Source: Aquabacter sp965279295 (GTDB lineage Bacteria; Pseudomonadota; Alphaproteobacteria; Rhizobiales; Xanthobacteraceae). Taken from it: a stretch of 64,000 nucleotides of DNA. The translations under genes and the position numbers were made by a program. The notes under the pieces were generated by a model. The model did not search any database, was not told the origin of the DNA, and saw only the letters and a list, made by a program, of their open reading frames with translations. Below, in pieces: positions 17,345 to 35,045 of the stretch (its first letter is position 1; each line of letters starts with the position of its first letter). The stretch lies in NCBI GenBank assembly GCA_965279295.1, contig CBDIHQ010000016.1; one strand, written 5' to 3'.

Positions 17345-17809
17345 ACCCGTTCCTGTTCTGCGGAAACGCGGGCGGGAATTTTAGGCTTCCACGCTGGAGA
17401 CAGCGTTGGAGGGGCTGGGAGGGTTCGCCCACCCGGCCTTTAAGTTCGTCTCAAATTCCGGTTTCGACCGGCAGGCGTGGCGAACTGAGTCCTGTCCGAG
17501 ACTGCAGGCGCCATGCCCCGTGCATGGCTTAATCCTCGCCACCCGCCTCGCCCGAGGCGGCCTTTGGAGGGCCAGCATAGACGGGGAAGACCGGATTTTC
17601 AGGCGGCGCGCAAGCGTCGCTGCCAAGATCGGTTCGAACCAGCACCTTGTGGCCGGTGACCCGGATCCCGAGGGGACAGGGCATGTGAGCGTCGCGCGTT
17701 CTCGCGCTTCGGCATGTCCCTTTGTGGACGGTCCGGAAGCGGACGTACGGCAAGGTGCAACCGGTGGAGCCACTCTTTGGTTCCACCACAGGCTTAAAGA
17801 GAGCCAGAC
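17345..17809 (+). promoter_or_regulatory. Long rplJ leader, with candidate L10-binding structure
   Basis: About 465 bases without a gene between the candidate promoter and rplJ. The last 110 bases contain paired elements, notably ggtggagcc...ggttccacc (around 17763-17788) just before the ribosome-binding site. This is where the L10(L12) complex represses its own synthesis in many bacteria. The regulatory role is inferred from position; the pairing is visible. Confidence 0.45.
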
Positions 17810-18328
17810 GTGGATCGAGCGGAAAAAAAGCAGCTCGTCACGACGCTTACGGACGTGTTTCAGAACACCTCCGTCGTCGTGGTGGCCCACTATTCCGGCC
17901 TCACCGTGGCCCAGATGTCGAAGTTGCGTCGGCAGATGAAGGCCAGCGGTGCGACCGTGAAGGTGGCTAAAAACCGCCTCGCCAAAATCGCTCTGGAAGG
18001 CTCCGACGTCGCCCATGTGGCGTCCCTTCTGAAGGGACCCACCGTGATCGCTTATTCAAACGATCCGGTGGCGGCGCCGAAAGTTGCCGTCGATTTTGCC
18101 AAGGCGAACGACAAGTTCGTCATTCTTGGCGGAGCGATGGGCAAGACGGCCCTCAATGTTGATGGTGTGAAGGCTCTGGCCACCATGCCGTCCCTGGATG
18201 AACTGCGTGCGAAGCTGATCGGCCTGATTCAGGCCCCGGCGACCAAGATCGCCCAGCTCACCACCGCGCCGGCGGCGAAGCTCGCCCGCGTGTTCGGGGC
18301 CTATGCCAACCAGGACGAGGCCGCGTGA
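17810..18328 (+). CDS. rplJ: 50S ribosomal protein L10
   Basis: The 172-residue stalk base protein holds L7/L12 dimers. It starts with GTG: 'DRAEKKQLVTTLTDVFQ', then 'VVVAHYSGLTVAQMSKLRRQM' and 'VAKNRLAKIAL', ending in the alanine-rich helix that binds L12. GAGAG lies upstream of the GTG. A long structured leader precedes it and rplL follows after 51 bases. Confidence 0.98.
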   Translation: MDRAEKKQLVTTLTDVFQNTSVVVVAHYSGLTVAQMSKLRRQMKASGATVKVAKNRLAKIALEGSDVAHVASLLKGPTVIAYSNDPVAAPKVAVDFAKANDKFVILGGAMGKTALNVDGVKALATMPSLDELRAKLIGLIQAPATKIAQLTTAPAAKLARVFGAYANQDEAA

Positions 18329-18379
18329 GGCGGTTGGATCTCGCAATCCTGAAAATCGAACCTATCTTAGGAACATACA

Positions 18380-18751
<372 letters not shown>

Positions 18752-18765
18752 GCTTTTGAATACGA

Positions 18766-18791
18766 GCGGCTCCGGAGTTCTCCGGGGCCGC
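18766..18791 (+). terminator. Hairpin between rplL and rpoB (attenuator-like)
   Basis: A ten-base stem (gcggctccgg / ccggggccgc, one G-U pair) with a six-base loop, not followed by a T-run. Its place between the ribosomal genes and rpoB matches the partial terminator that lowers rpoBC expression in other bacteria; here that role is inferred. Confidence 0.55.
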
Positions 18792-18988
18792 TCACCCTCG
18801 TTTCAACGGGGAATAAAGACGGTTCTCCAGGCAGCCTTGTCGGGCTGCCCGGCGAGCCGTTTCGGTGCGGAAAGGGATGGCGTCACGCCCCCACCTTTCC
18901 GCTGTAGCGGTGATGGGTTCACGGGCCGGTGCGGATCCCTTCCTAGCGGAGGACCGGGCCCAAGGAACCAGGACGGACGAGGATCGAG

Positions 18989-23125
<4,137 letters not shown>

Positions 23126-23141
23126 GGCCTCGCTTTTTAAG

Positions 23142-23164
23142 GACGGAGGCTCTGTGCCTCCGTC
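23142..23164 (+). other. Intercistronic hairpin between rpoB and rpoC
   Basis: A perfect nine-base stem gacggaggc / gcctccgtc with a five-base loop, 17 bases after the rpoB stop. It has no T-run, so it is more likely an mRNA processing or stability element than a terminator. Confidence 0.6.
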
Positions 23165-23246
23165 TTCGCCGCTGCGCTTGTGAATTTTCCGGCCGGTACC
23201 CCTCAGCGGCATGAGGGGCGTGCTGGCTGAGCCGAAGGAGACGGTC

Positions 23247-27425
<4,179 letters not shown>

Positions 27426-27446
27426 CCGAGACGGTCTGAACAAACG

Positions 27447-27480
27447 AAAGGGCCGCCCGAGAGGGCGGCCTTTTTCTTTT
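27447..27480 (+). terminator. Strong rho-independent terminator after rpoC
   Basis: Stem aaagggccgccc / gggcggcctttt with a short loop and a run of T (tttttctttt), 22 bases after the rpoC stop. Confidence 0.95.
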
Positions 27481-27563
27481 GTCAAAGGGCTCGCGTGTAA
27501 ATGCCGTCTTTTCAACCTCGCTACCGCTGAGTAATATAAACTTGGGGTTGCAGGGGGGCGGTA

Positions 27564-28799
27564 ATGTCGGTCTTGCGGGGGCTTCTGGTCCTGGTGGGTG
27601 CGCTGGCTCTGGGGTGGGCGGACGCGGCCAGCGGGCGCGAACTGGCCGTCTTCCATGTCAATGGATGGCATATCCAGGCCTTTTCGAGTGAGAGGACCGG
27701 CAAGTTCAGCGATTGCGTGGCCATCCGCGAATATGGCACCTCCGTCCTCGGCTTCGATCTCACCGACGGCGCGCGGTGGTTCATGGCATTCAAAAACACC
27801 TCGGTGAAGGTGAGGAAGGGCCAGAAGCTCGAGATCTCGTTCGTGGTGGACAAGGGCATGGTCTACAGGACCACAGGCGAGGTGGGCCCGAAGGGCCTTG
27901 TCCATCTCCCGCTCCTGGGGGATGCGCGTCTCCTCGATGCCTTCAGGCAAGGCGAGATGCTGCGGATCGCCTTCAAGGAGGTGACGATCTCCTACAAGCT
28001 CGAAGGCATGGCGCCGATGATGAAAGCCCTGCAGGAGTGCCCCCAGCGGTTCGCCAAGGTCGCCGACACCGTTCCAGCTCCCGTTTCCACGCCCGCTTCC
28101 GCTTCCGCGTCCAAGCCTCAGATGGAGGCATCAGTGGAGCGGCCGGCCGCAAAGCCTGAAAAAGGCGCGGGCAAGGAGCGGGTCTATACCGGAAGCGGCT
28201 TCTTCGTGAGCCGCGACGGCGCAGTTCTCACCAACGCCCATGTGGTGGAGGGATGTGCGGAGGCGACGATCACCGGCTTCGGCAAGGCAGCAATTATCGC
28301 TGCGAACAAGAAGGACGATCTTGCGCTGCTGAAGCTTACGACGGCGGCGAAGACCGAGGGGGTGCGGTTCCGAAAGACCGGCGCCCAGCTCGGGGAGGCC
28401 ATTTATGTGCTGGGCTTTCCGCTCGCGGGGCAATTGGACAACGGGCTGAACTTCACCAGTGGGGTCATCAGCTCGTTGGCGGGACCGGGCAATGATCCCC
28501 GCGCCATTCAGTTCTCCGCGCCCGCTCAGCCCGGAAATTCGGGCGGGCCGGTTACGGACGGCTCGGGTCTCGTGGTCGGGGTCACGCAGTCGAAGCTCAA
28601 CGAGGTCGCCGCCATCAAATCGGGCGGAGCATTTCCGCAGAATGTGAATTTCGGCATCAAGTCGCCGCTCGCGACCAGCTTTCTGCGCGCGAACGGCATC
28701 GAGCCGCAGGAGGTGGATTCCGGCAAGCCCATTCCCTCCGTGGCGATCGCTAAGGAAGCGGCCAGCTATACGGTGCAGGTCATGTGTCGCCCGAAATGA
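27564..28799 (+). CDS. Secreted trypsin-like serine protease with an N-terminal accessory domain
   Basis: The 411-residue protein has an N-terminal signal peptide (about residues 1-24). Residues 25-165 form a domain with conserved-looking 'GKFSDCVAIREYG' and 'RWFMAFKNTSVKV' that I do not recognise. A Pro/Ala/Ser linker follows (170-203). The protease domain starts at 'GSGFFVSRDGAVLTNAHVVEGC' and carries the triad His226, Asp252 ('KKDDLALLKL') and Ser326 ('PGNSGGPV'). No PDZ domain follows, unlike DegP. It stands alone after the rpoC terminator. The natural substrate is unknown. Confidence 0.85.
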   Translation: MSVLRGLLVLVGALALGWADAASGRELAVFHVNGWHIQAFSSERTGKFSDCVAIREYGTSVLGFDLTDGARWFMAFKNTSVKVRKGQKLEISFVVDKGMVYRTTGEVGPKGLVHLPLLGDARLLDAFRQGEMLRIAFKEVTISYKLEGMAPMMKALQECPQRFAKVADTVPAPVSTPASASASKPQMEASVERPAAKPEKGAGKERVYTGSGFFVSRDGAVLTNAHVVEGCAEATITGFGKAAIIAANKKDDLALLKLTTAAKTEGVRFRKTGAQLGEAIYVLGFPLAGQLDNGLNFTSGVISSLAGPGNDPRAIQFSAPAQPGNSGGPVTDGSGLVVGVTQSKLNEVAAIKSGGAFPQNVNFGIKSPLATSFLRANGIEPQEVDSGKPIPSVAIAKEAASYTVQVMCRPK

Positions 28800-28852
28800 A
28801 CGCGCCTGCGGCCTGAGCCACGTCAGGGCTCAGTGCCGCCTTCGCGTCCGGG

Positions 28853-30913
28853 CTAGATGACGAACAGGTCGTCCGAGCTGGCGTGAACGGTGAACACGAC
28901 GTCCTGGAAGTCGTTGTCGCCGATGCCCGAGAACAGATCCTCGAAGCCGATCCGCAGTCCTTCGCCGCCGAGCGCCGTGCCGGACAGAACCTGCTGTGCG
29001 CCATCGAAGTTGAAGGCGGAGAACGAATGGAAGACCTGCGCGCTGCTCAGAAGCCCCAGCGAGGAGCTGTAGAGTGAGAACGGGGAGCTGGTGCCCGGCT
29101 GGAAGAACAGATCATCCGGCAGGTCTCCGTACAGGCTGAAGCCGTCCTGAATCAGGAAGAAGCCGATCTGTGCGTCAGCGTCCGGCGTGCCGAGGTCGAT
29201 AGTGTGTCCCACGGACGATGGGGCGAGCGTGTTCTCGAACGCGAGATGAACGTCCGAGATCGAGCCGTCCACCGACAGATTGTAATAGCCGAGCATGTTC
29301 TTGTAGCTGGAGACGGCGGTTTCCATCTGCATCGTGAAGCTGACGGAACCATCCCCGGTCAGGAACGGCTGGTTGGCGATGCCGTTTATGGCGGCGAGAT
29401 CCACCTGCACCCCTTCCGAAAGGGTCGGCAGGAAGTTGACGTAGCTGATCTCGGTATGCGCGCCGCGCGCCGCCGCCATGAAGTCGCCGGCTGAGAAGTC
29501 GCCATAAAGCTGGACTGTGGATGCGCCGATGGTGAGGCTGGACAGGCCGCCATCCGTCGCCACCCCAATGTTGGAGCGCCCCACCAGGGTGTCGAGAATA
29601 TCGAGCGTGCTGGTGAAGCCGAGGCCGTGGACGCTGTCGCCGTTCATGTCCGCGAGCAGGTCGCGCAGCACGTTGTGCCCGCTGCCGAAATAGACCGTAT
29701 CGGCCCCGGCGCCGCCGCTCACCGTGTCGCTGCCTTCGCCGCCAGCGATGATGTCGCTGCCGGCATTGGCGGTGATGATGTTGTCGAGGTCGTTGCCGGT
29801 GATCTGGTCGTTGCCGCTGCCGGTGATGAGGTTGCTCACCATCGAACGTGTGTCGCCACCATAGAGCAGGGCGTTGTAGATATTGCCCTGGGCCTGGTAT
29901 TGGGGCGTGCCGGCCGCGGCCATGCTGTTGAGATCGGCAATCTGGCTGGAGGAAAACGTCAGCCAATATCCCGGCCGCATGTCGTCCACCTGATCATCGC
30001 TGAAGGCGCTGAGGTCATAGGTGGTGGTCGCGCCCTCGGTCCATACGGTGGAGAATATCTTGCCGGTGCTGCTGGCGCCGGTGAACTCGGCGACTTCGCC
30101 GTTGATGTATTGCTGGCCGGAGATCGTGTCCCAGGTATAGACGGACGTGGTGCCGAGCCGGTCGAAATTGGCGCCGTAATAGGCCTGCAGCGCCGCGATG
30201 TCGTACATCATGTAGCTCTGCGGGGCCGAGCCGACCCAGGCTTCCGTCGCGCCTTCGGTGTCTGCACCGAAATAGCTCGCATAGGTCATGACAGAGAATT
30301 CGTTGTCATTGAACTGCGGCGCGAGCGTTCCGTTCAACGACGGCTCATGGCCGTGCTTGAGGCCGAAGGCATGACCCATCTCATGCATGATGGTGTTGAA
30401 ATGGTCGGTGCCGAAATAATTGGCCGGCGGCTCGCCATTGCCGCCCAGGAAGGTATCTCCAGCCGAGCGGGAGTCATTGTAGCCATAGCCCGTGCCGGCG
30501 GGGAAATTGGATTCCGAGCCGCCATCCGCATAGCGCGCGAAACGGAAGGTCGCATCCACCGCCAGACCCGAGGCGACTTCCTCGAACGTCAGCTGGGTGT
30601 AGGAGGACACGAGACCGAATGCGGTCCGGGCAGCCTCCTTCTGGAAGCTGGTCACCTCGGAGAATGTCGACACCAGCGAGGGGTCGGGATAGCCGCCCTC
30701 GACACCAGTATAGTCGGTGGCGGATGTCGGGAAGGAGAAGGTGATGTGGGTCGCGGGCTCAGTCCCGTTCAGGGCGAGCGTCCAGCGGGCATCCATCACC
30801 ACGGAGCGGGTATTCGGGTCAAGCCCCGAGGAATCGAAGGCGCCGCTGTAAAGGCCGCCCTTCGGGGTTGTGGTGGTAAAGCCGGGAGGGGGGACTTCAG
30901 GTTCGTCAGCCAT
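28853..30913 (-). CDS. Serralysin-like RTX metalloprotease with a C-terminal DUF4114-like domain
   Basis: The 686-residue protein from MADEPEV has no N-terminal signal, as expected for type I secretion. A zinc metalloprotease domain of the metzincin type has 'HEMGHAFGLKHGH' (His177, Glu178, His181, His187) and a Met-turn 'FSVMTYASY' (Met209). Glycine/aspartate-rich nonapeptides (ITGSGNDQI, IIAGGEGSD, VSGGAGADT; about 355-405) are calcium-binding RTX repeats. The C-terminus has 'GFEDLFSGIGDNDFQDVVFTV', typical of DUF4114. The longer in-frame start at 31027 adds an Arg-rich stretch and is rejected. No secretion genes are adjacent. Confidence 0.85.
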   Translation of the reverse strand: MADEPEVPPPGFTTTTPKGGLYSGAFDSSGLDPNTRSVVMDARWTLALNGTEPATHITFSFPTSATDYTGVEGGYPDPSLVSTFSEVTSFQKEAARTAFGLVSSYTQLTFEEVASGLAVDATFRFARYADGGSESNFPAGTGYGYNDSRSAGDTFLGGNGEPPANYFGTDHFNTIMHEMGHAFGLKHGHEPSLNGTLAPQFNDNEFSVMTYASYFGADTEGATEAWVGSAPQSYMMYDIAALQAYYGANFDRLGTTSVYTWDTISGQQYINGEVAEFTGASSTGKIFSTVWTEGATTTYDLSAFSDDQVDDMRPGYWLTFSSSQIADLNSMAAAGTPQYQAQGNIYNALLYGGDTRSMVSNLITGSGNDQITGNDLDNIITANAGSDIIAGGEGSDTVSGGAGADTVYFGSGHNVLRDLLADMNGDSVHGLGFTSTLDILDTLVGRSNIGVATDGGLSSLTIGASTVQLYGDFSAGDFMAAARGAHTEISYVNFLPTLSEGVQVDLAAINGIANQPFLTGDGSVSFTMQMETAVSSYKNMLGYYNLSVDGSISDVHLAFENTLAPSSVGHTIDLGTPDADAQIGFFLIQDGFSLYGDLPDDLFFQPGTSSPFSLYSSSLGLLSSAQVFHSFSAFNFDGAQQVLSGTALGGEGLRIGFEDLFSGIGDNDFQDVVFTVHASSDDLFVI

Positions 30914-31219
30914 GGCGCCAGCCACTCCAGCAATGTTGGACGGGCGCAATCGGATGGTATCTCGCAACCTTTTGGTTTTCTGAGAAAATTGCCATCCGCC
31001 GAGCCCCGATGGGCTTCGTGCCATCAATTACAAGGGCACATCAAGTCGCTTGAATCCGGGTGCATCACCCAGGGGTACACCTTGATTGGCCGTGAGTCAG
31101 TATTCGCAGGGTGTTTGAGCTGAAGTGCCGGCAAAGAGACGTCAGGCGCGGTGTGTTGTCTCACCTCACCTTGCGGTAAATTGGTAAATGATCTTGCAGT
31201 CACGCTTTAGCTTATGGTT

Positions 31220-32605
31220 TTACACCGGCAAGCGCACCGTTGCTTTCAGGCCACCCATGGGGCTGTCGGCTAGGATGACATCGCCGCCATGGGCGCGGGC
31301 GATGTCGCGGGCGATGGAGAGGCCGAGGCCCGAACCGCCGGAATCCTGGTTGCGGGCATCGTCGAGCCGCAAAAACGGCCGGAACACGTCCTCGCGCTTG
31401 TCGGCGGGAATGCCGGGGCCGTCGTCGTCCACGCTCACCATCAGCCAGCGGGCATCCCGTGAGCCGGTGATCTCCAGCGCGCGGGCATAGCGCGTGGCAT
31501 TTCCCACCAGATTGCCGATGCAGCGGCGCAGCGCCTCTGCCTTCACCTGAACCAGAGGCGGCCCCATGAAGCTGGCGCGCGCGATCGCGCCGGAGCGTTC
31601 CGCATTGGCGCGCAGATCCTCGATCACCTGCGCCATGTCGGTGAGCGCGGCCTGCTCGCCGGCATCGCCCCGGGCGAAGGCAAGATAGGCCTCAAGCATG
31701 CCCTGCAATTCGTCCACGTCCTTGCGCAGCGCGTCCACCTCCGGCCCCTCGGGGAGGAAGGCGAGTTCCAGCCGGAAGCGGGTGAGAATGGTGCGCATGT
31801 CGTGGGAGACGCCCGCGAGCATGGTGGTGCGCTGTTCGATCTGCCGCTCGATGCGCCGCTTCATCTCCAGGAAGGCAATGGCCGCGCGCCGCACCTCGCG
31901 GGCGCCGCGCGGGCGGAAATTCTCCACGTCCCGCCCCTTGCCGAAGGCCTCGGCGGCGTCCGCCAGGTTCTCGATCGGCCGGATCTGGTTGCGCAGGAAC
32001 AGGATGGCGACGGTGAGCAGCACCAGCGAGGTGCCCACCATCCAGAGCAGGAAGATATGCGAGTTCGACGCGGCGGCGGAATTGCGCGGCGCCAGGATGC
32101 GCAGCACCGCGTCGGGCATCTGCACCCGCACTTCGATGAGATCGGAGCGCCCCACCGTGTCGAGCCAATAGGGCTGCTTGATGCGCTCGCTGATCTCGGT
32201 GGAGAGCACGTTGTCGAGAATGGAGAAGAACGGCTTGCTGCTGGTGGTGGGCAGCGGGCCGGGCGGCAGCACGTCGACGGCGAGCTGAAGGTTCTGCCAC
32301 GCGACGCGGCGGATGGCGGCGCTTTCCTTCTCCTGCGGCAGTGCCGTGTAGAGCGCGGCAACGGCGGCGACATCCCGGCTCACGGCGGCGGAGAGGCGGC
32401 GCGTCACCATGTTGTAGTGCCGCTCCATGAACACGAACGCCACCACCGACTGCAGCAGCACCATGGGAATGACGATGATGAGCAGCGAGCGGGGATAGAG
32501 CCCCTTAGGCGTCACGCGGTTGAACCACGCCCCGATCCGCCCGTGGAGGTCGCGCAGCCGCGCGCTGAACCCTTTCCGGCTGCTGCTGCTGGCGGCGAGG
32601 GTCAC
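31220..32605 (-). CDS. Sensor histidine kinase, EnvZ-like
   Basis: The 461-residue inner-membrane kinase starts with GTG whose GTGA overlaps the response-regulator stop. It has a membrane helix at about 40-60, a periplasmic sensor region of roughly 120 residues, a second helix near 185-205, a HAMP domain ('NQIRPIENLADAAEAFGKG'), the H-box 'GVSHDMRTILTRFRLELA' (His268) and an ATPase domain with 'NLVGNATRYA', 'VDDDGPGIP' and 'SGGSGLGLSIARDIARAHGG'. It is the last gene of the marR-like / regulator / kinase operon. The signal is unknown. Confidence 0.92.
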   Translation of the reverse strand: MTLAASSSSRKGFSARLRDLHGRIGAWFNRVTPKGLYPRSLLIIVIPMVLLQSVVAFVFMERHYNMVTRRLSAAVSRDVAAVAALYTALPQEKESAAIRRVAWQNLQLAVDVLPPGPLPTTSSKPFFSILDNVLSTEISERIKQPYWLDTVGRSDLIEVRVQMPDAVLRILAPRNSAAASNSHIFLLWMVGTSLVLLTVAILFLRNQIRPIENLADAAEAFGKGRDVENFRPRGAREVRRAAIAFLEMKRRIERQIEQRTTMLAGVSHDMRTILTRFRLELAFLPEGPEVDALRKDVDELQGMLEAYLAFARGDAGEQAALTDMAQVIEDLRANAERSGAIARASFMGPPLVQVKAEALRRCIGNLVGNATRYARALEITGSRDARWLMVSVDDDGPGIPADKREDVFRPFLRLDDARNQDSGGSGLGLSIARDIARAHGGDVILADSPMGGLKATVRLPV

Positions 32606-33321
32606 GGCGTCACCACCAGCCGATAGCCGATGCCGCGCACCGTCTGCACATGGGTCGGGTTCGCCGGGTCGCGCTCGATCTTGCGGCGCAGCCGGTTCAC
32701 CTGGACGTCCACCGCCCGTTCGCTGGCGGTGCCGTTGCCCGCGAGGGCGAGGCGCGGCACGGTTTCACCCGGCGCCTCGGCCAGCGCGCGCAGCATGTCG
32801 CGCTCCCGCTCGGTGATGCGCACGGGTTCGCCGGCGCGCAGCAGTTCGCCCCGGCCGAGATGGAAAGTCAGCTCGCCGAACCGAACCTCCTCGATGGCTT
32901 TCTGCGGCGCGGGCGAGGCGCGCTTCAGGATGGAGCCCACCCGCAGCAGCAGTTCGCGCGGCTCGAACGGCTTGCCGAGATAATCGTCGGCGCCCACTTC
33001 GAGCCCGGCGATGCGGTCCTGCGGCTCGGAGCGGGCGGTGAGCATCAGGATCGGGACGCTCGATTCCTTGCGCAGCGAGCGCGCCAGATCGAGTCCGGAT
33101 TCCCCCGGCATCATCACGTCGAGCACCAGGAGATCGAACGAGAGCCCTTCCAACCGCCCGCGCGCCTCGGCGGCGGAGGCGGCGGTGGTCACGCGGTAGC
33201 CGTGCTCGCTGAGGAAACGCGCCAGCAGGGAGCGGATGCGGTTGTCGTCGTCCACCACCAGGAGGTGGGGGGCATCGTCCGCCAAGGGCGGCGGTGCGGG
33301 TCTGGAAGCAGGCAGGTTCAT
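32602..33321 (-). CDS. OmpR-family DNA-binding response regulator
   Basis: The 239-residue protein has a receiver domain with acidic pocket Asp24-Asp26, phospho-acceptor Asp68 ('DLLVLDVMMPG'), Thr ('ILMLTAR') and Lys ('YLGKPFEPREL'), then a winged-helix domain ending 'VDVQVNRLRRKIERD' and 'VQTVRGIGYRLV'. The start at MNLPASRP (33321) overlaps the MarR-like stop by one base (TGATG). The MarR + OmpR-type pairing resembles PetP-PetR of Rhodobacter, which controls cytochrome bc1 genes; equivalence here is a guess. Confidence 0.93.
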   Translation of the reverse strand: MNLPASRPAPPPLADDAPHLLVVDDDNRIRSLLARFLSEHGYRVTTAASAAEARGRLEGLSFDLLVLDVMMPGESGLDLARSLRKESSVPILMLTARSEPQDRIAGLEVGADDYLGKPFEPRELLLRVGSILKRASPAPQKAIEEVRFGELTFHLGRGELLRAGEPVRITERERDMLRALAEAPGETVPRLALAGNGTASERAVDVQVNRLRRKIERDPANPTHVQTVRGIGYRLVVTP

Positions 33322-33863
33322 CAGCGGGTCCGCCGGTTGCGCTCGGCGCGCTGGATCAGCCGCTCGACGTCGGGTCGATCCTCGGGGTCGATCATGGCGA
33401 TAAGAAAGCGCCGGGCCGCGTCCTGCGAGCCCTCGCCGCATTCCTCCAGCGCGGCGCCGATGCGACGGCTCTGGATGGCGATGAACTCGCGCGCCAGCGC
33501 CTCGCCTTTCGCTGTGGGAAACAGCAGCCGCTGGCGCCGGTCGGATGCTCCGGCGCGGCTCTCGACGAAGCCCTCATCCACCAGTTCGCGCAGCACCCGG
33601 CCCAGGCTCTGCTTGGTGATGCGCAGGATGTCCAGGAGGTCGGTGACGCGCATGCCGGGATGCCGGTTCACGAAATGCAGCACGCGGTGATGCGCGCGAC
33701 CGAAACCGAGCGGCGAGAGAATGTCGTCAGGATCGGCCACGAAATCGCGATAGGCGAAGAAAAACAGCTCGATCAGCTCGGTCAGGGGCTCGGCTGCGGG
33801 CTCGGTCGCAGGCGTCGCCGGATCTCGCCGGGCCATCACATGGTTGGGATTTATGTCAGTCAT
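33321..33863 (-). CDS. MarR-family transcriptional regulator
   Basis: The 180-residue protein has a winged-helix core: 'PLGFGRAHHRVLHFVNRHPGMRVTDLLDILRITKQSLGRVLRELVDEGFVE' (recognition helix about residues 82-95) followed by the wing 'SRAGASDRRQRLLFPTAKGEAL'. It is the first gene of the operon with the response regulator and kinase, and divergent from ilvE with 210 bases between, so it may bind that shared region. The ligand is unknown. Confidence 0.9.
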   Translation of the reverse strand: MTDINPNHVMARRDPATPATEPAAEPLTELIELFFFAYRDFVADPDDILSPLGFGRAHHRVLHFVNRHPGMRVTDLLDILRITKQSLGRVLRELVDEGFVESRAGASDRRQRLLFPTAKGEALAREFIAIQSRRIGAALEECGEGSQDAARRFLIAMIDPEDRPDVERLIQRAERNRRTR

Positions 33864-33920
33864 GTTGACTTTTTTCGATCCGATCGTTACTCACATCCCC
33901 GCGGCGGCGAAAGGATCGGT

Positions 33921-33940
33921 CTCCAATCCTCGTTTTGGAG
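33921..33940. promoter_or_regulatory. Small inverted repeat in the MarR-like/ilvE intergenic region
   Basis: CTCCAA, eight bases, TTGGAG, located 58 bases before the MarR-like start and 134 bases before ilvE. It is a candidate regulator site by position only. Confidence 0.3.
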
Positions 33941-34073
33941 TTCGATCATTGCGCCGAAGCCGGCCAGGCGTCATATGTCAGCCGGGAAATTATATGTACA
34001 GGATACGACTGCAAAGGTGTGGTCGTTAGGGGTCAAAGGCCGCCTTGAAGACGGCCCCATAGGAGTGAAGATC

Positions 34074-34961
34074 ATGAGCGGAGAGCCTTTCGACAAGCGT
34101 GACGGTTGGATCTGGTATGACGGCGCCCTGGTGCCCTGGGCCGATGCCAAGCTGCACGTACTCTCTCATGGCCTGCACTATGGCAGTTGCGTGTTCGAGG
34201 GTGAACGCGCCTATGGCGGCGAAATTTTCAAGTCCACCGCCCATTCCGAGCGCCTCAAGGCCTCGGGCGAGCACCTGGACTTCACCATTCCCTATTCGAT
34301 TCAGGACATCGACGCGGCCAAGCGCCTGACCCTGGAGAAGAACGGGCTCGTGGACGCCTATATCCGCCCCGTCGCCTGGCGCGGCAGCGAGATGATGGGT
34401 GTCTCGGCGCAGTCCAACAAGATCCATCTCGCCATCGGCGTGTGGGAATGGCCGAGCTATTTCGACCCGGAGCAGCGCCAGAAGGGCCTGCGCCTCGACC
34501 TCGCGGAGTTCCGGCGGCCGGATCCGGCCACCATTCCCTGCAAGGCCAAGGCCGCCGGCCTCTATATGATCTGCACCATCTCCAAGCATAAGGCGGAGCG
34601 GCGCGGCTTTGCGGACGCGCTGATGCTGGATTATCGCGGCTTTGTCGCCGAGTGCACCGGGGCGAACGTCTTCTTCGTTAGGGATGGCGTGATCCACACG
34701 CCGACCCCGGACTGCTTCCTCGACGGCATCACCCGCCGCACCGTGATCGAACTGGCGAAGCGCCACGGCATCGAAGTGGTTGAGCGGCACATCCTGCCGG
34801 AAGAACTTTCCGATTTCACGGAATGCTTCATCACCGGCACGGCCGCCGAAGTGACGCCCGTGGGTGAAATCGCCGATTGGCGCTTCAAGCCCACCGGCAT
34901 CACCCACCAGCTCATGGATGCCTACACCCAGGAAACGCGGCCGAAGAAGGTCGCCGCCTGA
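34074..34961 (+). CDS. ilvE: Branched-chain-amino-acid aminotransferase
   Basis: This PLP enzyme catalyses the last step of valine, leucine and isoleucine synthesis. The 295-residue fold-type IV protein has 'LVPWADAKLHVLSHGLHYGSCVFEGERAY', the PLP lysine in 'CKAKAAGLYMICTISKHKA', 'DALMLDYRGFVAECTGANVFFV' and 'DGITRRTVIELAKRHGIEV'. The ATG at 34074 has AGGAG seven bases upstream; a longer open frame upstream is not coding. It is monocistronic, with a terminator. Confidence 0.95.
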   Translation: MSGEPFDKRDGWIWYDGALVPWADAKLHVLSHGLHYGSCVFEGERAYGGEIFKSTAHSERLKASGEHLDFTIPYSIQDIDAAKRLTLEKNGLVDAYIRPVAWRGSEMMGVSAQSNKIHLAIGVWEWPSYFDPEQRQKGLRLDLAEFRRPDPATIPCKAKAAGLYMICTISKHKAERRGFADALMLDYRGFVAECTGANVFFVRDGVIHTPTPDCFLDGITRRTVIELAKRHGIEVVERHILPEELSDFTECFITGTAAEVTPVGEIADWRFKPTGITHQLMDAYTQETRPKKVAA

Positions 34962-35011
34962 TCCCACGGGGTCTCGCGTGATGTGAAAACGGCCTGATCT
35001 TTCAGGCCCGA

Positions 35012-35043
35012 TGCCCCGGCTCAGGCCGGGGCATTTTCTTTTT
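35012..35043 (+). terminator. Rho-independent terminator after ilvE
   Basis: Perfect stem tgccccggc / gccggggca with a short loop, followed by ttttcttttt. It lies just before the stop of the convergent GNAT gene, so it may serve both. Confidence 0.9.
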
Positions 35044-35045
35044 GG

